Assembly: GCF_003286415.2 (NCBI RefSeq)
Contig: NZ_CP043450.1
Coordinates: 6,262,001 to 6,326,000, forward strand
DNA from: Mucilaginibacter rubeus
GTDB lineage: Bacteria; Bacteroidota; Bacteroidia; Sphingobacteriales; Sphingobacteriaceae
DNA length: 64,000 bases
Direction: 5' to 3'
The notes below the pieces were generated by a model that was given only the letters and a program-made list of their open reading frames with translations, had not been told where the DNA came from and searched no databases. The position numbers and the translations under genes were made by a program. This document shows, piece after piece, positions 25,931 through 32,234 of the stretch. Positions within the stretch are counted from its first letter, which is position 1; each line of letters starts with the position of its first letter.

Positions 25931-27001
25931 ATGAAAACAAGATCAATCTTACTCTTACTGCTTATTTCCCTTTGCGCTATTAAAGCGGATGCGCAATACA
26001 ATTTTGGCAAAGTCGACACCTGGCTGAACGACCACGCTTCAGAAATGGGTGGCCGGGTGGTACTTGTTGTTTATAAGGATGGCAAGATCGTTTATAACCA
26101 CGCCGCAAATGATATGAACATGAGGCAAAAATTTGTAAGTCGGATGGTTGCCCGCAAACAAGGTAAAAAGGCCGATCTGGATGATTACACCTCTACTTCA
26201 AGGGCTGCTATAGCCAGTTGCAGCAAATGGCTAAGTGCCGCATTGGTAATGACCTTTGTTGATGAGGGTAAACTAAAACTTACCGATACCGTTGGCAAAT
26301 ACCTGCCTGTGCTTTCCCAACATGGAAAAGGCAGCATCACCATAGGGCAATGCCTATCCCATCAAACAGGGATTAAAACCCCTCCATTAAAAGAAAGCCT
26401 GGAAGATATGCGCCAGGATAACTCGATGGACGATGCCATTGCCGATATCGCGGCCTTACCAATGGAAGGCACACCCGGAAAAGTTTTTCATTACAGCAAC
26501 GCCGGTTTGCAGATTGCCGGTGCCATCATTGAGAAGATCAGCGGCAAAAGTTTCGAAACCCTTTTTGCCGAGCGCATTGCACGTCCGCTGAATATGCTTC
26601 ATACAGATTTTGGTAACGCCAAAGTGGCCTTACCCGCTGGCGGGGCTTATAGTACACCCGAAGATTACCTGAATTTTTTAACCATGATCATGAACCGGGG
26701 CGTTTTTAACGGCAAGCGAATACTGAGCGAGAACAGTATAGCCCAGATGCAAATAAACAGGATCACGCCCGACGTAAAGATAGCCTACTCCCCTGCCGAA
26801 GCCGGAGGTTTAGGTTACGGATATGGCGAGTGGGTATTTGATGAGCACACAGTAAGCAGTCCGGGATTGTTCGGGAGTTTCCCCTGGATTGACAAGGATA
26901 AAAAATATGCCGCCTTTATGATGACTTTCTATCTTAAAAACGACGGTCGGCAGCAACACTACAAGGAATTGAAGCAACTGGTGGATGAAGCCGTAAAGTA
27001 G
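25931..27001 (+). CDS. Serine hydrolase, class C beta-lactamase-like
   Basis: A 356-residue secreted hydrolase of the beta-lactamase/DD-peptidase superfamily. The signal peptide (about residues 1-22) ends IKADA-QY. The catalytic SxxK motif is SCSK in AIASCSKWLSAAL, the YxN motif is YSN in FHYSNAGLQ, and the third box is probably HTVSSPGLFGSFP (HxG type). Esterases and peptidases of this fold dominate over true beta-lactamases, so the substrate is uncertain. An upstream ATG would add twelve non-signal residues, and the ATG at the signal peptide was taken. Confidence 0.88.
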   Translation: MKTRSILLLLLISLCAIKADAQYNFGKVDTWLNDHASEMGGRVVLVVYKDGKIVYNHAANDMNMRQKFVSRMVARKQGKKADLDDYTSTSRAAIASCSKWLSAALVMTFVDEGKLKLTDTVGKYLPVLSQHGKGSITIGQCLSHQTGIKTPPLKESLEDMRQDNSMDDAIADIAALPMEGTPGKVFHYSNAGLQIAGAIIEKISGKSFETLFAERIARPLNMLHTDFGNAKVALPAGGAYSTPEDYLNFLTMIMNRGVFNGKRILSENSIAQMQINRITPDVKIAYSPAEAGGLGYGYGEWVFDEHTVSSPGLFGSFPWIDKDKKYAAFMMTFYLKNDGRQQHYKELKQLVDEAVK

Positions 27002-27009
27002 TAGTTTTG
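27002..27009 (+). promoter_or_regulatory. Possible -7 box before the HMA-AraC gene
   Basis: TAGTTTTG fits TAnnTTTG but ends only 5 bases before the ATG, which would mean a leaderless message. Confidence 0.3.
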
Positions 27010-27014
27010 CAGGC

Positions 27015-27575
27015 ATGAAGCTGTATATTAAAAACATGGTTTGCAGTCGCTGCAAAATGATGGTGAAAACCGAACTTGAAAAAGTAGGGTTACAGCCCCT
27101 ATCTGTTGACCTTGGCGAAGTAGAAGTTAAGGAAGCCCCATCCACATCACAGCTTAAGGAATTGGAAAGTTCGCTTAATGAACTCGGGTTTGAATTAATA
27201 GATGATCAAAAAAGCCGCCTTATTGAGCAGATCAAAACGCTCATCATTGAGCACGTTCACTATAATGAAACGCAATCGCCCTTAAAACTTTCGGCGCTAC
27301 TTACATCGAAGCTTAATTATGATTACGGCTACCTTAGCAACCTGTTTTCAGCAGTAGAAGGTACAACTATCGAAAAATACCACATCGCCCAACGGATTGA
27401 AAAAGTAAAAGAGCTGCTGATTTACAATGAGCTCAACCTTTCTGAAATAGCCTTTCAGTTAGGCTATAGCAGCGTTGCCTATCTGTCCAGCCAGTTTAAA
27501 CAGGTAACCGGGATGACGCCTTCGGCTTTTAAAGTCTTACAAGGCAGTAAACGAAGGAATCTGGAGGATATCTAA
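27015..27575 (+). CDS. AraC-family regulator with N-terminal HMA-like domain
   Basis: A 186-residue regulator. Residues 1-65 look like a heavy-metal-associated (HMA) fold with NMVCSRC (C10, C13) and a Leu-rich second half (ELESSLNELGFELI). Residues about 75-180 are an AraC HTH: LSALLTSKLNYDYGYLSNLFS is the first HTH, and LNLSEIAFQLGYSSVAYLSSQFKQVTGMTPSAFK is the signature second HTH. It is therefore a metal- or metallo-partner-sensing activator. The HMA-MauE protein encoded downstream is the obvious target, though a 670-base repeat-rich gap separates them. Confidence 0.85.
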   Translation: MKLYIKNMVCSRCKMMVKTELEKVGLQPLSVDLGEVEVKEAPSTSQLKELESSLNELGFELIDDQKSRLIEQIKTLIIEHVHYNETQSPLKLSALLTSKLNYDYGYLSNLFSAVEGTTIEKYHIAQRIEKVKELLIYNELNLSEIAFQLGYSSVAYLSSQFKQVTGMTPSAFKVLQGSKRRNLEDI

Positions 27576-27680
27576 CCCTGCGACCTTTATTCATTATAAA
27601 AGAAAAATGCGTGTACAACAATTGTCATCCTGAGTGGAAGAAAATAGAGATCTGTGAAGGTCAAATGACATATCCGCGGC

Positions 27681-27708
27681 GTCATTGCGAGGCACGAAGC
27701 AATCCCCG
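27681..27708. repeat. Dispersed repeat, family A half copy
   Basis: GTCATTGCGAGG followed by GAAGCAATCCC matches one arm of the family A hairpin; the other arm is missing. Confidence 0.6.
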
Positions 27709-27772
27709 ATAGGCAGGTAACGACTATTGTTGTAATGAACTTACATCGTCGCGCTCTGGCCGCGCGTGGACA

Positions 27773-27798
27773 GGTACTTTTGTAGCCTCAAAAGTACC
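27773..27798. repeat. Hairpin of repeated intergenic type
   Basis: GGTACTTTTG and CAAAAGTACC are perfect 10-bp arms with the six-base loop TAGCCT. It sits in repeat-rich DNA. Confidence 0.6.
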
Positions 27799-28030
27799 CA
27801 AAAAGGCTTGCAGCAGAAAGGCTTCTTTGCCCACACCCTACCCTAAGTCCACCACTCGGCATTTGCCCTGCAAAACGAACAGAACCACGGGCTGCAATTA
27901 TTTTGCCCCGATTCGCACTATCCCCAGCTTCTGCAAAAACTTGCTATGCCCTTACAGCCGCACATTCCCCGCATTGTTCTGCCCGTTTTCACCCGAAGCT
28001 GATCTGCTGCGAAAAACCGGTTTTAATTAT

Positions 28031-28118
28031 GTCATGCTGAGGAACGAAGCATCTTCTTCACCATGCATGGCGGCTCTGTATATTAAAGAAGATCCTTTCG
28101 CTATCGCTCAGGATGACA
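28031..28118. repeat. Dispersed palindrome with TCATGCTGAGG ends
   Basis: GTCATGCTGAGGAACGAAGC pairs imperfectly with the end GCTATCGCTCAGGATGACA, with inner pairing ATCTTCTT/AAGAAGAT. It is an extended hairpin of a different family from A and B. Confidence 0.6.
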
Positions 28119-28220
28119 AGTACTTATTAGCTTATCTTATTATCATCCCTTTTCTTCCTCAACTGTAAATATCATAAATCATAACTATAATACTGTAACA
28201 GCTTGGGCACAACCTCATGG

Positions 28221-28228
28221 TAATTTTG
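28221..28228 (+). promoter_or_regulatory. -7 box before the HMA-MauE gene
   Basis: TAATTTTG matches TAnnTTTG exactly, 22 bases before the ATG. Confidence 0.45.
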
Positions 28229-28249
28229 TATCAACAAATACAAATTATC

Positions 28250-28981
28250 ATGACACATACATATAACATTACCGGAATGACCTGCACCGGATGTCTTGCC
28301 AAGGTACAAGGCCTGCTACAGCAGGTTCCCAATATTGAAAAGGTTGATATCTCATTGGCCGAAGGTACCGCCGATATCACCATGAAAAAGCACGTATCAA
28401 CAGCCGATCTTCAGCAGGCGCTTGCCACCTATCCCAAATACCAACTTAGTGAAGCGGAGCCGCACCACCATGCGATGAGCATCAATGATGATACCGAAAA
28501 CCGCACATGGCTTCAAACTTATAAACCCATCCTGCTTATATTCGGATATCTGCTGGCGGCATCATTAATTGCTGGATATAGCAGTGCATTTAACATCATG
28601 ACCATGATGCGCGTATTCATGAGCGGCTTTTTCCTGGTGTTTTCATTTTTCAAGCTGCTGGATATTGGTGGCTTTGCCGATAGCTACAGTATGTACGATG
28701 TAGTAGCCAAACGCTGGCGAGGATGGGGCTACATTTATGTTTTTGTTGAATTGGGCCTGGGCCTTGCCTTTGCATTGAATATAGCGCCGGTAGCAGTCAA
28801 CACTATCATGGTTATAGTAATGACTATAAGTCTTATTGGTGTACTGCAAAGCGTTTTCAATAAAAGGCAGATCCGTTGCGCATGCCTTGGCGCTGTGTTT
28901 AACCTGCCCATGAGCACCGTAACCATTATTGAAGATGGCCTGATGATTTTAATGGGGGTTGTGATGTTGGGATTGATGTAA
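28250..28981 (+). CDS. HMA domain fused to MauE/DoxX-like membrane protein
   Basis: A 243-residue protein. Residues 1-70 form an HMA domain with GMTCTGCLAKV (C12, C15), which binds Cu, Hg or other soft metals. A histidine-rich linker (AEPHHHAMS) follows. Residues about 90-243 contain four membrane helices of the MauE type, with SMYDVVAKRWRGWGYIYVFVELGLGLAF and a CxC in RQIRCACLGAVFNLPMS, the usual MauE second-cysteine site. The family is used in disulfide or metal handling at the inner membrane. The start MTHTYNITG is preferred. It is likely controlled by the HMA-AraC gene upstream. Confidence 0.85.
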   Translation: MTHTYNITGMTCTGCLAKVQGLLQQVPNIEKVDISLAEGTADITMKKHVSTADLQQALATYPKYQLSEAEPHHHAMSINDDTENRTWLQTYKPILLIFGYLLAASLIAGYSSAFNIMTMMRVFMSGFFLVFSFFKLLDIGGFADSYSMYDVVAKRWRGWGYIYVFVELGLGLAFALNIAPVAVNTIMVIVMTISLIGVLQSVFNKRQIRCACLGAVFNLPMSTVTIIEDGLMILMGVVMLGLM

Positions 28982-29045
28982 TATTAAATCAGAGAAAGTT
29001 GTTACCTGATGCAAATGGTTGCAACTTTTTCTTACTTTAAAACCC

Positions 29046-29327
29046 ATGCATAACACAGCCCTATTTCTTTTACAGGATTGGTTCAATATCAGCGGTCGCG
29101 GATTAGTGATAGCTGGCCAGATTACTGAAGGGCAGATTAATTCGGGCGATTATATCTGTCTTGATGAAGTAGTAATTAAAATCAAAAGCGTAGAAATTGG
29201 CGACAGAACGCCCAATGCGTTCTTTATTGGATTGATATTGGACACAAACAATCAAGGTGATATGCTTTCATCACTTACCAAATTAAGAGGCAAAAATTTA
29301 TCTGTAATTAAAGCTATTACATTCTGA
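29046..29327 (+). CDS. EF-Tu domain-2-like small protein
   Basis: A 93-residue protein resembling the beta-barrel domain 2 of translation GTPases: WFNISGRGLVIAGQITEGQINSGDYI corresponds to the F-x-I-x-G-R-G-x-V-x-G-x-I-x-x-G-x-I-x-x-G-D region, followed by VVIKIKSVEIGDR. There is no GTPase domain, so it cannot be a translation factor itself. Its role is unknown. Its last 11 bases overlap the end of the convergent gene. The ATG at MHNTALF was preferred to one nine codons earlier. Confidence 0.65.
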   Translation: MHNTALFLLQDWFNISGRGLVIAGQITEGQINSGDYICLDEVVIKIKSVEIGDRTPNAFFIGLILDTNNQGDMLSSLTKLRGKNLSVIKAITF

Positions 29328-29571
29328 ACCGCAAAGCCACAGAGCGTCCTAAAGCTTGGGCAAAATCGGGTTCAATCACGGGGCCTTCGCCGGTTTGTAC
29401 CCATACACGGCGGGCGTCTTTTTGAAGAAGTATCTTTTCTCCGTTCAGTAAAATTTCAAGTTCGCTGGTGGCCGGGGTAATTGGCGAGGTGTTGATTTGA
29501 TACACGTAATCGGTATCGTTAAAAGTTATTCTTAGTGGCAATCCCATCTTTATCTTCTCTCCGGTAAACAT
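29317..29571 (-). CDS. Small hypothetical protein
   Basis: An 84-residue protein with a strand-rich pattern (LPLRITFNDTDYVYQIN, ELEILLNGEKILLQKD, RRVWVQTG). I do not recognise a family; Bacteroidetes genomes carry many such small proteins. It overlaps the convergent EF-Tu-like gene by 11 bases at their 3' ends. No signal peptide or membrane helix is visible. A real gene is probable because its codon use and three-periodicity resemble its neighbours. Confidence 0.55.
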   Translation of the reverse strand: MFTGEKIKMGLPLRITFNDTDYVYQINTSPITPATSELEILLNGEKILLQKDARRVWVQTGEGPVIEPDFAQALGRSVALRFRM

Positions 29572-29666
29572 ACATATCCCATGTTATAAAAACAACAACA
29601 GTTGGTTTATGGCTTCAATTAATATCTTAACTTCCTTTGTTACAGTGAATTATTTTACAAACCCGA

Positions 29667-30032
29667 TTACGCGGCCAGCTGTAATTCAACCTTGCGGATC
29701 AGGCTATTCATACCAAATGGCTTGTGCAAAACGTCGTCCGGACCTCCTTTTTGTGGTATAATTGCATCCGTTTCTTCACTTTCTGAGCAAACAATTACAC
29801 GCAGATTTTTGGTGGCCGAGTTCAATTTAATAAGCCGGCAAAGCTCCCGCCCGTCCATACCCGCATTAACAATATCCAGGATCACCAGGTCTGGATGACA
29901 AGCTTTAATGATCTTAAAAATTTCCTGGACACGGGTTGATGAGGCTACCTGGTAACCTTTACCGAGCAAAATGTAGGTCATTACCTCTATCATCAGCTCG
30001 TTATCATCAACTATCAAAATTCGTTTCGCCAT
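29667..30032 (-). CDS. Single-domain response regulator (CheY-like)
   Basis: A 121-residue receiver domain with no output domain. The acidic pocket is D9-D10 (ILIVDDNELM), the phosphoacceptor is D53 in PDLVILDIVNAG, the conserved Ser is in IVCSES and the lysine in DDVLHKPFGMN. It probably relays a signal from a hybrid histidine kinase to another protein by contact. The ATG giving MAKRILIVDD was chosen; an earlier ATG adds sixteen residues unlike a receiver. No kinase gene lies nearby, so its partner is elsewhere. Confidence 0.9.
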   Translation of the reverse strand: MAKRILIVDDNELMIEVMTYILLGKGYQVASSTRVQEIFKIIKACHPDLVILDIVNAGMDGRELCRLIKLNSATKNLRVIVCSESEETDAIIPQKGGPDDVLHKPFGMNSLIRKVELQLAA

Positions 30033-30190
30033 ATCCGTGCCCTTCTTAAGGTCATAATAGCAATGCAAAGCACATGCCATTGATTAACTTACAGTTAAGC
30101 GGCAAAACCCTATATCAAACAGTGTCTGTTTTTCTAATGAGATTTTAACATTTATCGCCTTGATTATTAAACACAATTGATCTGTTTTAT

Positions 30191-30198
30191 TACATTTG
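30191..30198 (+). promoter_or_regulatory. -7 box before the LacI gene
   Basis: TACATTTG is a perfect TAnnTTTG box, giving a leader of about 25-30 bases before the ATG. Confidence 0.45.
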
Positions 30199-30228
30199 GC
30201 ATGTAGTAAATAGATTTAGCAGGTAAAA

Positions 30229-31239
30229 ATGGATAATATTAATATCAAGAAACTGGCAAAGGAGCTCAACATATCCACATCAACTGTATCGAGGGCCTTT
30301 AACGGAAATACTGATATTAATAAAGATACCAAAGAGCGCATCCTGGCCTACGCCAAGCAGCATAATTATTTACCTAACCACTACGCCAGCAACCTTCGAG
30401 ATAAAAAGACCAAAACCCTGGCCGTTATTGTTCCTGAAATTGCAAATGATTTTTTTTCGCAGGCTATAAACGGAATTGAAGAGGTTGCCCGTAAAAAAGG
30501 CTTTTATATTTTACTTTACCGTACCGACGATGTTTTTGAAAAAGAGGTTTCGTTTGTAAACTATCTTAACAATGGCAAGGCCGATGGTATTATCATGTCT
30601 GTATCCGGAGAGGCTAATGATCATAATTATTTAGGTCAACTGGAAAAAAAACACGTTCCGGTTGTTTTCTTCGACCGTGTTTATGAGGATATTGAGGCTG
30701 CAAAAGTAACCACCAATGACTACGACAGCAGTTTTTCGGCTACCGAACACCTGATTAAAACCGGCTGCAAAAAAATAGCCTACCTGGTGGTTAATAAAAG
30801 CATTTCTATTGGTAAGGTGAGGATGCAAGGGTATTTGGACGCCCTGGCTAAACACAAGATCGCGTTTGATGATAACCTCGTTATCGACTGCAGTAACGAC
30901 GAAAAGGTGAATTATAAAATCCTTAAAAAGTCCCTGCAGGAAATTAAGCCCGATGGTATTTTCAGCTCGGTAGAGCGTTTGGCTTTCGCCACCTATTATG
31001 TTTGCAATGACCTTGGTATTTCGATACCCAATGATCTGAAGGTGATCAGCTTTTCGAGCTTGAGGGTAGCCCCGCTATTGTGCCCTCCCCTCTCAACCAT
31101 TACGCAACCAGCCTACGAAATGGGTGTAAAAGCAGCAACGTTATTGTTCGATGTGCTCGAAAATAACGGCAATGCTTCCAAAAAGGAGCATGTGCTGAAG
31201 TCGAAACTGTTTATCAGGAAGTCATCTTCGGGTTCATAG
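30229..31239 (+). CDS. LacI-family transcriptional regulator
   Basis: A 336-residue regulator. The HTH is IKKLAKELNISTSTVSRAFNGN (residues about 5-28) with the hinge helix in NHYASNLRDKKTKTLAVIVP. The remaining 270 residues are a periplasmic-binding-protein-like effector domain (EIANDFFSQAINGIEEVA, DGIIMSVSGE, VPVVFFDRVYEDI, TTNDYDSS), as in sugar-responsive LacI proteins. Bacteroidetes LacI regulators usually control a nearby sugar locus, but the neighbours here are a response regulator and a nitroreductase, so its targets are not obvious. It may autoregulate. Confidence 0.92.
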   Translation: MDNINIKKLAKELNISTSTVSRAFNGNTDINKDTKERILAYAKQHNYLPNHYASNLRDKKTKTLAVIVPEIANDFFSQAINGIEEVARKKGFYILLYRTDDVFEKEVSFVNYLNNGKADGIIMSVSGEANDHNYLGQLEKKHVPVVFFDRVYEDIEAAKVTTNDYDSSFSATEHLIKTGCKKIAYLVVNKSISIGKVRMQGYLDALAKHKIAFDDNLVIDCSNDEKVNYKILKKSLQEIKPDGIFSSVERLAFATYYVCNDLGISIPNDLKVISFSSLRVAPLLCPPLSTITQPAYEMGVKAATLLFDVLENNGNASKKEHVLKSKLFIRKSSSGS

Positions 31240-31262
31240 TTCATGGTTGATGGTTCATAGTA
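31240..31262. repeat. Left arm of TTCATAG-type inverted repeats
   Basis: TCATGGTTGATGGTTCATAG pairs with CTATGAACCATCATCTATGA near 31333-31354; together they flank the terminator between the convergent LacI and nitroreductase genes. Confidence 0.6.
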
Positions 31263-31281
31263 AGAAAGTAGGATACATAAA

Positions 31282-31317
31282 AAAACAGGCGATAGAAATA
31301 ATTCTATCGCCTGTTTT
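31282..31317. terminator. Bidirectional terminator between LacI and nitroreductase
   Basis: AAAACAGGCGATAGAA and TTCTATCGCCTGTTTT form a perfect 16-bp stem with a four-base loop. A-tracts and T-tracts at its ends serve both convergent genes. Confidence 0.9.
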
Positions 31318-31362
31318 ACAAGATGGCTATGAACTATGAACCATCATCTATGAACTAAAAAC

Positions 31363-31992
31363 TTACGCTTCAATAAAAAGCTCGCTTTGTGGGCGGCGTA
31401 CTTTTATCATTTTGCTGTATGCGTCATCTTCCGCACGGAAACCTACCGCTGCAATTACTGTGGTGGTTAACCCTTTTTCTTTAAGGCCAAGGATCTCGTC
31501 AAATTTTGCAGCGTCAAAACCTTCCATCGGAGCGGCATCAACACCAAGCTCTGCAGCTTCGGCCAATAAAACGCCCAAGGCGATATAAGCCTGTTTGTGC
31601 GACCATTCAACTTTTTGCGCATCTGTACGGCTGGCCAAAGTTCCTAATACCATTTGCTCGTAACCTGCAAGGTTTTCGCGGGCTATGCTGCGGGTTGAGG
31701 CAACAAGGTCGATGAATTTTTTGCCGAAATCTTCATCAAGATTTGTTAATGAAGCAAATACAAACAGGGCCGATGAATCGGTGATTTGTGCCTGGTCATA
31801 CCCAACCGCACGTAGTTTTTGTTTGGTTTCGGCATCCTGTACAACAATCACTTTATATGATTGCAAACCTAATGATGATGGTGCTAACTGGATAGCTGTT
31901 TTTAAAGCATCTAATTGTTCTGCACTTATTTTTTTGCTGGGATCGAATTTTTTAACAGCCGATCTCCATTGTAATTTTTCTACTAATGACAT
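31363..31992 (-). CDS. NAD(P)H-dependent nitroreductase (NfsB-like)
   Basis: A 209-residue FMN-dependent oxidoreductase. It starts SLVEKLQWRSAVKKFDPSKKIS, then LAPSSLGLQSYKVIVV (the conserved P-S-S-x-G-x-Q-x-W/Y region that contacts FMN), AYIALGVLLAEAAELGVDAAPMEGFD and a C-terminus KVRRPQSELF, all nitroreductase-family blocks. These enzymes reduce nitroaromatics, quinones or enones. The promoter carries a palindrome that also appears before the pirin gene, suggesting a shared quinone/electrophile-type regulator. It has its own terminator. Confidence 0.9.
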   Translation of the reverse strand: MSLVEKLQWRSAVKKFDPSKKISAEQLDALKTAIQLAPSSLGLQSYKVIVVQDAETKQKLRAVGYDQAQITDSSALFVFASLTNLDEDFGKKFIDLVASTRSIARENLAGYEQMVLGTLASRTDAQKVEWSHKQAYIALGVLLAEAAELGVDAAPMEGFDAAKFDEILGLKEKGLTTTVIAAVGFRAEDDAYSKMIKVRRPQSELFIEA

Positions 31993-32012
31993 GATTATCT
32001 CAATTGTTGAAA

Positions 32013-32035
32013 CAAATATATATGTTTAAACATAT
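32013..32035 (-). promoter_or_regulatory. Nitroreductase promoter with palindromic operator
   Basis: The minus-strand -7 box TATATTTG (32013-32020) abuts the palindrome ATATGTTTAAACATAT (32020-32035), about 28 bases upstream of the start codon. The same core TGTTTAAACA lies before the pirin gene. Confidence 0.6.
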
Positions 32036-32086
32036 AAGTTTAGCCATGTAATTGTAAATTGATAATTTCTTCGGGTATTATTAAAT

Positions 32087-32125
32087 ACAAAACGGGCATT
32101 CTGATTTACAGAATGCCCGTTTTGT
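32087..32125. terminator. Terminator after the AsmA-GT51 gene
   Basis: ACAAAACGGGCATTCTG and CAGAATGCCCGTTTTGT form a perfect 17-bp stem with a five-base loop. It could terminate transcription coming from the GT51 gene on the minus strand and separates it from the nitroreductase promoter. Confidence 0.8.
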
Positions 32126-32136
32126 TTATTACCATA

Positions 32137-32227
32137 TGTCATTGAGTAGGTACGACGAAGCAATCTCGCATGCTATACAGGGCGGCCTTGCTTCCGTACG
32201 ATTGCCTCGCTTCGTTCGCAATTACAT
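32137..32227. repeat. Dispersed palindromic repeat, family A copy 3
   Basis: TGTCATTGAGTAGGTACGAC... through CGTTCGCAATTACAT with the inner part GAAGCAATCTCGCATGC and ATTGCCTCG. It lies between the GT51 gene stop and its terminator. Confidence 0.75.
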
Positions 32228-32234
32228 AGGGATA

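Larger units (their letters stand above)
27576..28220. other. Repeat-rich intergenic region
   Basis: No gene is supported in about 650 bases. The region contains a half copy of repeat family A, a hairpin GGTACTTTTG/CAAAAGTACC, a separate palindrome with TCATGCTGAGG ends, and a half copy TCATCCTGAG at 27626. A 113-codon plus-strand frame runs through these repeats and is not a gene. Confidence 0.65.

Noticed and set aside
27827..28168. 113-codon plus-strand open frame
   Set aside because: It passes through intergenic palindromic repeats and shows no protein-like pattern.
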